Source: Eumeta japonica
Taxonomy: Eukaryota > Arthropoda > Insecta > Lepidoptera > Psychidae
Assembly: GCA_005406025.1 (NCBI GenBank)
Contig: BGZK01001020.1
Location: forward strand, 62,001 to 126,000
DNA: 64,000 bases
Direction: 5' to 3'
Below are positions 31,656-45,039 of this stretch, piece after piece. The notes beneath the pieces are model-generated. The model ran no database searches. It was not told the origin of the DNA and was given only the letters and a program-made list of their open reading frames with translations. Position 1 is the stretch's first letter; each line of letters starts with the position of its first letter. The translations under genes were made by a program, and so were the position numbers.

Positions 31656-34096
31656 ATATAAAATATAACTTTAATCACAATAAGTGAAATAAAATTTAGT
31701 TCAATGTACAATCAGTCTCGGAAATCAATTTAGTAGAACACAACCTATAATTGCAAACAAAAGTTTGTTTTAAATTTTTAATCTTCCATTTGGAAAATTT
31801 ACCTATATTTATTTATAAAGCCATTACTAAAATCAAATCGGGCGTCTTCAATTAGGAACATTACAAATAACGGCCAAATACTCTTAATGATAAAACACAA
31901 AAATGCATATTTTCATTTTTGTTATAAAACAATAATCGCTCTGTACCCATACGATATACGTCTAGAAACCAATGATCATATAAATTTTTTTTCTGCTTGT
32001 CAAATTTTGTTTATACATAAGAAATAACATTTTAAAATCGTGATCACTGGTTAACCTAGCGAAGTTTTCGTCAGGGACACGATTAAATATTATTGCCGAT
32101 TGTGCGAACAAATCTAAAAATTAGGAAATAGAATACATTGAAGAATTAAACGAACCGCATTGCCTGACTAATAATAATCATCGATTTAAATTGAACTATT
32201 TGTCTGAATAACTAGTCATTCTGTTTTTAGGTTTAGTTCATAACCACACCACAAATTTTAAACTCGAATCACATTCAAGAGGTACATACATTATGGTTGG
32301 CAGTTTTCCTATAAACTAGACAAGTCTACAAAAAAAAAATCAAGACAACTCGCACTAATTATCGACTTAGGCAAATGTTAACGATCTGTGAATAAATTAA
32401 TAAGGTAGTCAGTCAGTCTTGTCCGCTAACAGCCGAAATTAAGTGAGCTTCCTTTGCGCACTCAAACAAATCATACAACCATCACACACGCACGACGATC
32501 TTACAAATGGCCGAAGAAAGAGATAGAGTGCACAAATAAAATACCACCTAAAGTGAGATAGCGTTATATACATGTCACAGTTATTTACTCTCAGACCATT
32601 GCGAACTAAAAAAACAAAAATATCTGAGAATTTCCGAAAATAAATATGTATATTTTAATATTTGTAGTCTGGTATCGCACGCTAGCATCATTTTTAATAT
32701 TAATAAGTTTTATTATGCTAGCTGTAAAATGAAAAAGAGCCAATCAGATCTTATGGGAACATTGTTTTGTTCTAACTTCATTCTCATTCAACTATAGAAT
32801 ATGGTGACATGTGTAAGCATCGAGTGAATATACGTTTAGCATTGTGTTTAGACGTTGTGCAAATAGTCCATACAAGACGTCTAGGTATAATTTATGACGC
32901 GCTGTTTGCCTCCAGGTAACACTTACTAAGCGGGACCACTGTCTCAGTTTTTAGGGAACATGCCCATACAACGTGACCCATATTTTACAATTTTTTACCA
33001 AATTCGGTGACCAACCGTAATATATGCTAAGATCCACTAGTTTTCACGTGGTGATTTATAAATATGATTTTAAAACATTTTTTTTGCGAACAGAAAGTTA
33101 ATAAAATGAAGGAGATAAAAACTTATGTAAAAATATTATAACAGGTACTTACGTTTTTACTACAAATATAAATACTATATAAGCGCACCACTTCTCAATG
33201 AGTAAATTTGTTGGCGTCCCGGCATATTTGCGTTAGTGTTGCCATCTGCGAGTTTAAAAAAGTGCGCCATAATTTGAATATATCTCCGAAAAAGCGCGGG
33301 AATTCTCTGACTACGTGATGAAGCTTTAAGGCCCAAGAGAGACCAAGCGTGGTAGTTTGAAGACCCCCTCCATAAACGGGTCACGTAGTATGGGTATGTT
33401 CCCTTAGATTTCTTTCTTTGGAACACAGAATGGTAAATCTTGAACTTTACAATTAGCCCTCAATCAATCGATGAGAAATCATCAAATAGCAAGTGGGCAG
33501 TTCACGTCGTCGACAAGTAAATAAGTAATAAGTTAAACTGATGTAAAATAAAAAGTTAGGAGCGTATAATGATTGGTTGAGGACAAAACACCATAAATGA
33601 ATGAGATCATAAATTTAGCTACCAAGGAAAGTCAAATTATTTTTAATGTTTAAAAACATTCTGAACAACACCATTCATATTTCTACACACATATTAACTT
33701 AGATGATCCATAGACATGACCATAGTGAACAAATATAAATTATGGACACTGAATAAAGTATTTTCTCTATTACATAAAGAAATCAAAGAAAGCATGCAGT
33801 GAAAGTAGCACAAAATAAAATAAAAAACACATAAATGAAACGCCTCAATGAAAGTACATAGAGAATTAAATATATGAGAATATCCAATTCTAACATTGTA
33901 TCGTTTAAAAAATTTAATAGGGCCATGTTGAAAATAAAAAAAAACCCCTGCACTTGTAACTAACGATAATTAACGATTAATTGTATTACAACAGTCATGT
34001 TAATAAATAACTGCCTCTGATATCACAATACATTTTATTGTATAAATAATTGGGCAAGGAGCAAATATGAATGAATTACAGTTTACTAATTTATAT
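31656..34096. other. AT-rich gene-free stretch
   Basis: No exon supported. A minus-strand frame at 33175-33426 (83 codons) covers a GC-richer block (33180-33410) that looks like repeat DNA and shows no domain. Confidence 0.45.
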
Positions 34097-34600
34097 CCCT
34101 GTTGAAAACATCCACTAGATTCCAATAAGAAATGATTGTATTGGAATCTAATGTGCTTTTGTCGCTGCAAATCCATATCCATTCCCATAAAAACTTTCGA
34201 AGGAAGAAACGGAAAGTTTAATGGAACTTATATGTCTGCAGAGTTCTTATCTGGATTTACATATAGAATACATCATTTTTTAAGATTGTGGAATTGTCAT
34301 TAAAAAGCATTAAAAACATTTTCTATTTCGTATTCGGAAATCCACATTGGTTTTTATGTCCACATGGACTTACGATAAAAACGGATACAAACCTACAGGT
34401 AAGGTACCGTTAGGATCCATACAGATACAAATAACATTACAATCCCATTAAGTCCAATAAAGAAACCTCGCTATGATGGACTTACATATAGATTCCAAAT
34501 TTAACTCTATCTGGAAAATTTTTCTTCCAGATAGATTACATATAAGCCATTACAGATTCTATTGTTTTGTATGGGACTGTATTGGATGTTTTCAACAGGG
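34097..34600. mobile_element. 500-bp inverted-repeat DNA element, copy B
   Basis: Near-identical to 30234-30736 in the same orientation, including both ends (CCCTGTTGAAAACATCCACT; reverse of right end CCCTGTTGAAAACATCCAAT). It is flanked by AT on both sides. The high similarity of two full-length copies 3.4 kb apart suggests recent activity or local hopping. Confidence 0.88.
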
Positions 34601-35315
34601 ATGCAACATGTAACCTTTTCATTGACTTGCATATAAAATGTGTAATACGTTTTGTTTTTCCATTGTAGTTGTACACATTTTGCTAGACTTGAAACTACAC
34701 CAAATGGCTTGGCAGTAATAAAATTAAAAGCTAAGCATATGAAATATCCCTGAAATTATTAAAATATATACATGCAATAATAATATTAATTAATTATTTA
34801 AAAATGATTTACATTTATGTATATACATGAGTGTGGCAATATGGCAAGGCGCAAGAAACCGACAATTCAAACATAAGTCAATGGCATTAATATTACATGT
34901 TATTCGTTTCTCTTAGGAACAGACATAAAAAATTATTACAAACACAAAACTATCTGATATTAAAACTTGGTCATATTTTGATAGTGCTGCCAATTTTCAA
35001 ATGTTATGCCAATTCTTGAGTTAAATCGAACTGATCTATACATGATCGTTTCACATACATCTATATATCGCATTTTACAACACATGTAATTATTAGTTTT
35101 ATTGAATAAATTAAAAAAAAAAATGAAACCAATTTCACTATATACTGATAGTATTGAATGAATATGATTGTTCATAAAAAATGACAGGACTAGATTTCGA
35201 TTGAAATATCAATCAGTCAATCATATTTTACTTATATTATTGCTTTTAGAAAAAGCCTTCTTCAAAAGTTATCCACAGTTCGCATACAACCTGTATAGGG
35301 TCTGTTTCATCATCA
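34601..35315. other. Region downstream of the zinc-cluster gene
   Basis: AT-rich. It probably contains the 3' UTR of the minus-strand gene ending at 35316. No other gene seen. Confidence 0.45.
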
Positions 35316-38300
35316 TCAGCCAGGAGTCTCACTGTTCTGCTTATCATCATGCAACTTCATATGCTTCTCCAGGTTTTGAACACAGCAGCACAAATAATGA
35401 CAATGTCGGCACGAGCACGGTTTGCCGATTTTGAAGCTGTCGCCTTCCTTAGAGCAGTAATCACAATTGGTGGTGTTAAAAATAGAAGAACATTTGTAGC
35501 AATACTTCACCACGTCCATTTTAGAGATCGCGATGGACTTGGATCTGACGTTGCAATTCTCGCATTCCGTCAGCCGTTTCGCCGAGCTCCTCTTGAGCCT
35601 ATCTATCAGCGCCCTGATTTTCGACGCCTCATCGTTCTGCACCGGCCTCTGCGCGTCGTCGCCCTTTTCGTCGACCTTCGCTTTGTGCGCGTCCGCCGTG
35701 AGCGCGTCCGGTTTAACGCTCTCCGGATGCGGTCTTTTGCGGTTCGAGCTCTCGCTTTCTTCCCTCTTCAGACCCTTCAACTTGGCGTCGAGGATCGCTT
35801 TCAGCGTCACGCTTCCCTGGCCGCATGCGCTCCCGACGGCCGATATTTTCGCATTTTTCGTCATCGCTATAGGAACGGACGGCGGATCGGAATTTTCGTC
35901 TTTTACCATTTTATTTCTATTCAATAACAAACCCGTATTGATTCTGGCCACACTAGTCACGGGCACAGCTCTGAACGAAGGCCTACTTATATTTCCGCCT
36001 ACGTTTTTGGGCGCTTCTCTATTGTTCGAGTCGTCACTCGCGAACTGTTGACAGTTGGGCGGAGGTAGGGATGTGCCGGCGGCGTGTTCGTTGTTCCGAA
36101 TCAACATTCCTTTCTCGAACTTCATGGTTTTCTCTTGCGTTAGGAATTTTATGTAGGCCTCTTTGATCATTTGACTGGTTTCGCTTGCTGATATCTCGAA
36201 ATCGTCGCTGCCTACGATCTGGATTTCGGCGTGTAGATCGCACGTTATCTCCCGCGGCCGATGCGCATCCTTGATAGGTTTTTTCAAATGCCCGTCCGCA
36301 GTAGAATCTTTAGTTTCGCCACTCGTTCCTGTCACCTGTTGTGCGCTCCCATTGTCACTTTTCCCATTCTTATCCTTTTCAATTGCGATGTCAACCCCGC
36401 TGTTGACAGGCTTAGACTTGTTGACAGAATTGTGAATTGTAGATTTGACCTCGGAACAAACACCGGCCACTATTTTAGGCGGTGCATCAGCGACTGACGT
36501 AGGACAGTTCTGATTGATGTTATTGATAAAAACCCTCTTCAACGGTAGAATAAATGGTTTTGCTGAAGTATCGAGATTTTTCGAATGCGGTATCACCATG
36601 TTGCCGACGATCGAATGCGGGATACCCAATATGGTTTTCGGTTTTAAGGTAGCGTTCTTCTTTATGAATATTTTACAATTTACATTCTTTTGGATGGCAC
36701 TCGGCGTCGCTTTCGTGGCCTTAGATTTCTCATTTATATCTAGACTTCCATTATTTTTGTCCACATCGTCGTTTTTACCACTTATATGAGCTTTCGCTTT
36801 AAAATTCTCCATTGCCGAACCCACGCATTTATTTTTTGCGTCAACATCTCCATTCATTTCGACCTTCTCGGCAATCGGCTCTGTACTTTCTGCTTTCTCA
36901 TCAATACTCTTATTCTCGGCAACGTTTTGTGTTGTAACGCTGATCTTGTCTTTGGGTTCGGCCACGGTTTCATTGCTTTGCGGTGCATCGTCAATTTTGA
37001 CATCAAGGTCTACTTTCTTCTGACGATCCATTGACGATTTCACGTCGACATCGTCAGCGTCGTCGTCTATAACGATGCATTCTCCAAATACATTCCTTTT
37101 CGCGCTCTTTGCCGTCGGTATTTCGAAGTTCTCCAAGTCGTTCAACACCTCGATCGGCACCCGCGGCAGTACCTCCGTCGGGTTGGCCTTCTTCGACGGT
37201 ATCGCTTTCCTCGTCTTGTTTATGGTCCTCGATTTGACGTCCGGTCGTTTCTCTTTGTCGACGCCGTTTTCGACATTGACACTGACGGTCCCTTTTAAGC
37301 TACTCAACAGGTTCTCCAATGCGCTACGCTTCTTTAGAAATGTGTGGTCACGTTTTAGCGAACATCCATATATATCTAGTCCTGTTCCTTCTGCTTGTGA
37401 TATACTATCTGCTGTATTCGACTCGGGCGTTGTTCGTGTGGGTGTCGGATCGTCATTCGACTTTGGCGATGTTGTCGCTATCGAGGCAATATCTAAATTT
37501 TGCGTTTTGTTTTCAGTAACAGATGCTGTTGAGCCGCAAAGCACGTCGATGGGATCTGAATACGGAAGGAGAATGTAAAATTAGAAAATTCTGAAATAAC
37601 CAATGATGTGTACAATCAAATAAAAGGGAAATTATAACCATACCGATATATTATTGCATACCGAAATCGACAGCCCGTCTTTGCTGAGGTTTCTATTTTT
37701 AATTAAAATACAGACGCTCAAGACGGGAGTTTGTTTTCACTTGGAATCAAGTTTACATTTAACATTCTGTTAAATGGAAAAAAAAAAACTATTTCGAATC
37801 TAGTATGAGAAAGGTACATGTATACATTCAATTCTTTATCATAGAATTAAATGGTAGATTACATTCTTTTTTGTCTAGTCAAATTGAAAATCTATCACGT
37901 TATCAATATAGATAGACTAGTTAAATTTTGCAAGGAAATGTTATTGAAAAAAATTTTCTACACGTTTTCTTCGACGGACAAAAATCTTCAGAAATCTTTG
38001 TAACACGCTAAATATCGATAATTTTTTATATAATATTAAATATATATTATATGGGAGTTAACATATATTAACCACTCTCTCTCTCTCACTAAGAACTAAA
38101 ATAATTTCAAGCAATTTACAAAAGCGGCAGGGAACGAAACGGCTCCATATAGTTAAAGTTTCGTACCAATATTCATTGGATGTCAATAGGCCATCACATA
38201 AACACCTATTTCCATTGTCTTCTGTGATTAGTGCACAATCGAAAAAAAAAATCTACGTTTTCCTGTAATCTATGACACGATATAACCTTAGTCAGACCAA

Positions 38301-41300
38301 AAATGCATTTATCTATACAATTAAAGAGCAGTGGTAATAAATTGGTAGTGGTAAAGAGTATTAAAATTATATTTTTTTCTAATCGGTTTTAGCAAGTTTA
38401 AAAAATATTTGTTATTAGTATTCTCAATCGCATTTATTTTGCAAATATGACATTTATTGCTCCTATTTTTTTAACGTCATACGTGCATAATGTAAACCAC
38501 TGTCTGTCTGTTTTTCAATAAAATCATAATATGGATGGATCACAGTATTCCAGATTCACAAATAGGTTCCTCATAAAACTATATATGGGGACAAAGTTTA
38601 TTATACACAGACAGACTCTAAAAAAGGGTTACTCCAAAATTATCGAGATACTCTATATAACAAAGACACGCCAGATTTACATATGTTCAAATTGATCTCC
38701 TCCAGCGTCGATACACTTCCGTAGACAAATTTTCCACAAACGGAAGCTATCGCGCCAGTCGTTTACAGAAATAGAGTCAAAATATTCAGTAGTAGCGGAA
38801 TCTATCTCTTTTTCTGTTGTAAAACGGCGACTCTTTATTAAAAAGCAAACAAATGTCTCATTCCGAGACGCATTGAGTACGCCGGTGAGCGAGTGAGTAA
38901 GGCGGTGAGTGAGTGAGTGAGTAAAGCGGTGAGTGAGTGAGTAAGGCGGTGAATGAGTGAGTAAGGCGGTGAGTGAGTGAGTAAGGCGGTGAGTGAGTGA
39001 GTAAGGCGGTGAGTGAGTGAGTAAGGCGGTGAGTGAGTGAGTAAGGCGGTGAGTGAGTGAGTGAGTAAAGCGGTGAGTGAGTGAGTGGGTAAGGCGGTGA
39101 GTGAGTAAAACTACAATGTTGTTTTCCTTGGAAAGTTGACAGTGAACGCAGCGGTATTAGAGGATGCGTTATCGCGGTGCAGTATTAAGCGTTTCTGAGT
39201 CTGGAGAACTTCTGGCAAACATTGCTACGTGTACAAGGCCGCCATGACAGTTACCTGTACTTTTAATTTAACAGCTTTGACACAGACTGTACTTCTGTAG
39301 CCTGTACATACTTTTTTTTTCATTTCACGTACTTTTTTCGCTATGGTTGGCTTTGGATCATTTTTATGAACCCATACCTAACTTGTAGGCGTCTCATAAA
39401 AGGGAATGTAAGTTTCATCACAATTTTAGATATTATACGGTGACCGCCTTTATTCGATGACTTTAATGTCGTTCGGTTGATCCTTATGCGCTCGGATTTC
39501 CGGTGTCATGTAAGAATATGTGGGACCCAAGGAGATACAATCTCCTTCATTTTAAATTCATTATGCAAGATTTTATACCCCGCTGCAGATCTGATCCCAA
39601 CAGTACTTTGAATAATGTGTAGATGTATAGACTGTGATCTTTTATCGTTTTACGAACACGGGCCATATTATCTGGTAGTGACTGTTAAAACAGGTCTTCT
39701 CGTATGTTCTACACATTAAAGTGTGTTGCGTTTATTACTAAATTCTCCTGACCATCGAAACACAGTGGCTCGAGATTGCTCTTTGGATAGACCAACTTTA
39801 AAACCATAGTGTTATCATAGCTGGTCAATGTCCACGTTTCGAATATATTGCTCGATTCACAGAAATACATTTTGCAACACCTATGTTTAAAAACGCGGGA
39901 AGTGACTACTACGCGTGCTATTGTATTTAAGCGGACTTGTACGCATGCGCAATCATTATCGTGAAAAAACCAGCGTTCAACAGTAGCTTAATAATTCCAG
40001 AATGGCCCTCATATAATATTTGTAAGATCAAACGACTATAATAGTTAGCAATTATTTTCGGGACTAGTGTCTTTTATATTAAAGATTATTATATTTTTAT
40101 TGTTTTATATATTAAGGTTATGCGTACATAAAAAAAATAAAAATAATAATTGGTGGCAGTTTTTTTTTCTAAACCAATTTAGAATTTAAAATTTACAAAT
40201 TAAATATAACGAAATTATATTTCATTTGTTAAAACGTTGAAATAAAAAACACATAACAAGTGATTTAATAAGTACATCTAAATAAATTTATCCGTTTTGT
40301 GGCCAAACACATTAAATTAACTTTTTTCAGTGTTCAATTCTACACAACGTCTGTGGCTCCTTGGGGATCGCATACATTATTAATTTAATAAATGAACCGG
40401 CAAGAACAGACGAGGTCATGACAGATCAGACTTGTGACCGAGTGTTAATGAGACAATAAAGAAGCGATGTAATGATACAGGTCATGAGACCTACAGTTGT
40501 GCTTGATTTTAATAATTTGTATTGACTGATAGATGTCTCTGTTAGACGACAATTCTAGAACATATTGCGACATTACTTAGGCTAATTGTGCATGTAGGCG
40601 ATGTAAGGAACACATTTTATGCGGATTTTTTGGCTTTTTAGTTTTAGTATGTTGGTCGAATTAGTGAAATATTTTCACCAACGGGGAAAATTTTATTTTT
40701 ATATAAAAAACAGGTTTCATTGCAATATATTCTGTTACACATAATTTTATTTAACTCTTTGCACAAAGTTTATAAACATTTCTTTGATACTACTAATTGA
40801 TGTTTAGACAATAACAGATATATTCAACACAAGGTAGTGTTATCGTACATACGCGTTTTTGCATTGCATGTTTATTTGAAAATTTACTATTCACTTTTAT
40901 GAACCATTACCGTTAATGGGAATTCGATAATTTTCCATACGTTATTCCTCAAAACTATCCTTGCTAATGAGATATAACTGGTCCCTAAAAACCATTAAAT
41001 CACTGATTAACATGATCGTTTGGTTAAAATGAATAAATTTCTCAAGCCAAACAGACACATACATGGCTGTATATGAAGGCTTTCAAAATACTAAAATATT
41101 TATTTCTAAAAGGATATCAATCATTATGACTATTGACCTAAATTAATAATCTGAATACAGTATGTGTATATTTTAGAATATGTTTAAAATTATATGCTCT
41201 ATATTGAATAATCATAAACCTGCCCACTTTAATTGTTTTTTAAATATGTTTATTTTAGGCCTTTAAATATGTACTTATGAGTTATAAACAACAGTTACCC

Positions 41301-42870
41301 GAGAGGTTTTTAGGCATATTCGATTAAAATTTATGATAATTGTAGAACACACGGGACAGTATTTAGCTGGCTTTTGAGGTTTTGAATGTATAGTCCAGTC
41401 ATTATCAAAATTTTAACAGAACTTAAAAAAGAAAAGTCAGTAAATAAAATTAGGAAACAAAAAACACATTGAAAATGCATTGATTAATCGCTAAAAATGA
41501 TCTTTATCCGATAATTTCCTAACAAGAATTTCTAAACTCATTGATTTGTACAGTGGTTGTTCATCTTAGATTCTATCTGTCACAATCACCAAGCACTGAT
41601 CAACTGTTGTCATCTATTTTGATGGAGTTTTAAAATGAATATTAGGTTAATATTCGATTACAAAAAAAAAATGTTTATTTTATATGAAACTATTAATGCT
41701 ACATGTATTACTAATAATTGATAAGTTTACTCTTTAAGGTATAAAAGCCCTTTTATTATATAGTTTACAAAACTTATTAGATTCCTTAGCAAAAGTTTAA
41801 AAGAAAATTAACATGGTATGACTGGGCTTGCACCCTACTAGATATAAATATAATTGATTACATAAATTTTTAAAAAAATTTACAGAAAATCAATATAAAT
41901 CCATTAAATTAGATGTAGCTAAATCATATTTTACACATCAAGTTAATATTTAACATATTAGAGCTAAGTTATTTGTTTTTCTCAAAGAAACTACAGAACC
42001 AGTAAAAATATATCAAGACCAAATTGGATCGAATTGTAATAAGAAGACATACAATATAGTGGTGTTTGTTGATCGAAGGTGGTTTTACAAAATGGAAGTG
42101 TGAAGACTAGAATAGGGAAAAATACACTCAAGTATTTCTGACGTATCAATCAATGTGACCATGAATCAACTTAAAGAAAAACATAATATCTGTTATCTTT
42201 TTGCGAAGTTATGATTGAGACATGGGGTAACGCGATGCACGAGAAACGTACAATCAGAACTTGCGACAATCAAGATCAGTGTAAGCCGAATGGTAAAGAA
42301 AGCATTTCTGTAATTGGCCGTTTGTCTTAAAGCGAGTTTGATAGCCCATACAGAACTGCAATTGAATGTTGCATAACACACAATTAAAAATTAGAGTTGT
42401 AAACACACTTTTGAGTATTTTGATCTGACGTGTGATGGAACCTTGATGTTTTTCGAACAACAGCACAAACGTTGAATCTGACAGCAAGTGTGCCATCCAT
42501 AATCACTTCCTAATCTAGAATTTTAGAGAAAATGGATTGTCCAGTACAAAGTATAATCACTTTGGGTGGAAATAGTTTTCTAGTGTTAATGTGAAAACAC
42601 TTCCTGATGCATCAGACATTTATCTTGTTCACATTTAATTGTTAACTTTGCGAGTCATTTGGGCTGTTAATACAGCAATATATCTTGAGATGATAAGGAT
42701 ATATTTTAAATTTTATATTGCAACATATTCGATTATAGGACATATACATTGAGTTAAAAAAATGGGTTACTCACAGAGTCAAGGCTAAAAATAGAAGCAT
42801 CGTGTCTGCTATTATTGTTTTGCTTGCTAAAGACCTCGACCGGTGTATCATTACATGCGCATCCAAACAT
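35316..42870 (-). CDS. Large disordered protein with C-terminal Cys-rich zinc cluster
   Basis: Large exon 37555-35316 (2,240 nt, open throughout, stop TGA) preceded by a TTCAG acceptor in phase 1. A fitting upstream exon is 42871-42771: a TTTACAG acceptor, ATG at 42870, MFGCACNDTPVEVF, then donor GTGA|GTAACC in phase 1. Joined they give 2,340 nt, exactly 780 codons, 779 residues. Most of the protein is low-complexity, lysine- and acid-rich. ECIVIDDDADDVDV (about residue 190) resembles a SUMO-interacting motif. The last 90 residues hold many Cys/His: CENCNV, YCYKCS, CDYCSK, PCSCRHCHYLCCC and LEKHMKLH, a likely zinc-binding cluster ending in a C2H2-like finger. A nuclear DNA- or chromatin-associated role is inferred; the family is not recognised. 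The intron-joined N-terminus is less certain than the big exon, and the better-looking donor GTGAGT 4 nt earlier would break the frame. Confidence 0.75.
37556..38624 (-). other. Intron sequence of the zinc-cluster gene
   Basis: AT-rich and without recognisable exons. It continues to 42770 with the mariner remnant inside it. Confidence 0.5.
38625..40009 (-). mobile_element. Decayed mariner-type transposon with internal minisatellite
   Basis: The ends are degenerate inverted repeats: AGGGTTACTCCAAAATTATC on the left and reverse AGGGCCATTCTGGAATTATT on the right. The transposase reads on the minus strand in broken frames. It has a CDETYI block near 39415 (first catalytic Asp region), WVHKNDPKPT near 39370, and an intact C-terminus ISVNDWRDSFRLWKICLRKC with IDAGGDQFEHM and a stop near 38678. 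A 20-bp minisatellite (38880-39112) interrupts the coding part between these blocks. Plausible TA lies just outside both ends. It is inactive and sits in the presumed intron of the zinc-cluster gene. Confidence 0.78.
38880..39112. repeat. 20-bp minisatellite GTAAGGCGGTGAGTGAGTGA
   Basis: About eleven near-identical units, some with an added GAGT quartet and a G-to-A change giving AAAGCGG. It lies inside the mariner remnant. Read on the minus strand it would give repeating LTHSLTALLTHS, which is not part of any transposase. Confidence 0.93.
40010..42770 (-). other. AT-rich intron sequence of the zinc-cluster gene
   Basis: No exon recognised. Minus frames at 42193-42496 cover a less AT-rich block with no domain I can name. 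Confidence 0.45.
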
Positions 42871-43319
42871 TCTGTAAATAAACAGTTCTAGTACAAGACC
42901 AGACTGCACTGTTTAAATTTTTCTTTCAATTCGTTTTAAAAAAATAATTTTTTTCCTATGAACAATAACTTTTTTTTTTTGTAAGTACTCCAACCTCTCA
43001 TATGATTCTTCACAGTGAATCGACACAACACTTGAGGATAAAATCAGTTTTATTTTGATTTCTTACTATTATCTGCAGAAATTATAAGTAAATTTACCAA
43101 TCGGATCATGTTTATTTCAAAATCATCTACACTGAACTTTGTTGATAGCAGTTGTATACAAAACCCAGTAATAATGATAATGAGAAATTTAAAATATTCT
43201 AGTCACCACTGTTAATTCATATCATTAGGATATATTTATGTAAGATATATTTTTGAATTATCCTTATTATAAAAAAAAATAATAAAAATGTTTCTCAATG
43301 TTATGAGCAAAATAACAGC

Positions 43320-43355
43320 AAAATACTATATATAAAATTCTATATATAGTATTTT
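43320..43355. repeat. Perfect hairpin, 15-bp arms, in TA-rich tract
   Basis: Arms 43320-43334 (AAAATACTATATATA) and 43341-43355 are exact reverse complements around AAATTC. Further ATACTATATA-type repeats follow to about 43405. Confidence 0.75.
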
Positions 43356-43855
43356 ATTCTATTAAATTCTATATATAATATACTATATACAAAATACTAT
43401 ACAAAAAAATTATGGTCAAGCAAAAGCCACATCACATAATGCCATTAGGTCATTGATTGCTTCTTACACTTAAGCAAGTTAAAACAAATAAGAACATTGG
43501 ATAATAGCGCCAAAAACACCCCTGATAATAAGCGATAGTGATATAGTGATGTCAATGCAATGTGATGTTGCCATAAAAGTTTCTAATGTTGATTGGGACT
43601 CGTAATGTTAGTTTTATTGCTGATGTTTTCCTTATAAATTCTAGTTTTCTTCATAATTATAATCAAAGTATTTATATATAAATGTTTATGAAAAAGTTAA
43701 TTTAGTACTTTCAACTTTTCCCTCTGAATATTGAAAAAAATTGGGAAATTAGGTCTTCCCTTCGATTTTTGAAAATCCAGTTGTCATTCGATCTTGACGT
43801 TTTAGGGTCTTAAGAATTTATTTTGACTATTTTCTGGGTGATATCTGTGTGTTAT

Positions 43856-43980
43856 ATATATGTGTGTATGTGTGTGTGTGTGTGTGTGTATGTGCGTACG
43901 TGCGTCGCGTGCACGTGAATATGCGCGTGTGTGCATGTGCGTATGTGTACTTGTGTGTGCGCGTGTGTGTGTGCGCGCTT
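43856..43980. repeat. TG/CG compound microsatellite
   Basis: Long run of TGTGTG with TGCGTG and TACGTG variants. The open frames it creates on both strands (His-Thr or Val-Cys repeats) are artefacts of the repeat. Confidence 0.93.
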
Positions 43981-45039
43981 GGTGCATGATACTAAAATCC
44001 AATCAACTCTTTTCTCCAAAAGCTGCAACGACTGCTGCAAACCGCATCAAAATCATTTGATTTGTCTGAGAATATTGTTGGAAAATTGTATTCAAAACAT
44101 TTTTCATATAAAACTCATTAACTTTTGTACTTTGAAACACGCGTTGATTGTTGCAAACCGGATCAAAATTGCTTATTTGTTGTAAAGATATATGAATTCC
44201 AAAATATTGAAAAATAATATTTTTTTCACATTAGAATGTTAACTTCCCACTAAGAAAATTATTAGTACCTTGCCCCTCCCGACTCTCGTGAGTGACATAT
44301 ATCTATAAGTTTTGTAATGCAGTTGGCGCTCGCGTCGGACGGCAACCTCGCAAGACTTTCAAAATTTGCCTTCAAAATGTATGTCATGAGTAGGAAGGGG
44401 CTCGGATAACAAATACAAAGAACTTAAAAGTTAGGAGTTCATAGTTGATAATATAAATATCTGGAATAACTCTGATATGCTTTCTTCTGAACTTATAGTG
44501 CAATACATATTGTAAATCGCGATACACTGAACACAACTACATAGTGAAATGTGTGTGGAGCCATCCAAGTATTTTGTTTTACTGTGAACTCGGGCCAACA
44601 ATGCTCATGCTTCTCGCTGAGGCAGTCTTCAATAGCATAGACCCACAAGGAGTTGGGGCAGTACATTATATACCATAAATATATATCTAATTATAGAACT
44701 TCCCATAAACATAAGTCATTGCATTCACTGAGCTAATATGTCAGTTGACGATCGCAATGCCAAATTGTTACACCTTTTCTGCCGATAGTGACTTTTATTC
44801 TTTGGCAGTCTAGCCAAATAATAATTTTCAACCATATTCACCATTAAAAAACAAATGTTTTTACTTTTTTAGATTCATATTGTAGTTTGGTGATTGTATG
44901 ATATTTAAAAGAAATAATTATTTAAAGGATTGTGGCAGAACAATCGAATGCAGAAAGGCCAAACGAGTAAATATCTGAATTTCAGATAACAGTTGGGACA
45001 AGTACGGTGTCTTTGTGCCCAAACTCATATTTTATTGTC

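Larger units (their letters stand above)
42872..45039. other. AT-rich region between the two minus-strand genes
   Basis: Should hold the promoter and 5' UTR exon of the zinc-cluster gene and perhaps the unlocated 3' exons of the 47-kb gene. Contains the hairpin at 43320-43355 and the TG microsatellite at 43856-43980. A GC-richer patch near 44280-44400 is unassigned. Confidence 0.4.

Noticed and set aside
33175..33426. 83-codon minus-strand frame
   Set aside because: No recognisable domain, no splice context, and a repeat-like GC-richer block; treated as non-coding.
35349..37578. Several plus-strand open frames of 78-192 codons
   Set aside because: They are antisense shadows of the long minus-strand exon at 35316-37555 and show no domain of their own.
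43802..44185. Open frames of His-Thr or Val-Cys repeats on both strands
   Set aside because: They are translations of the TG microsatellite.
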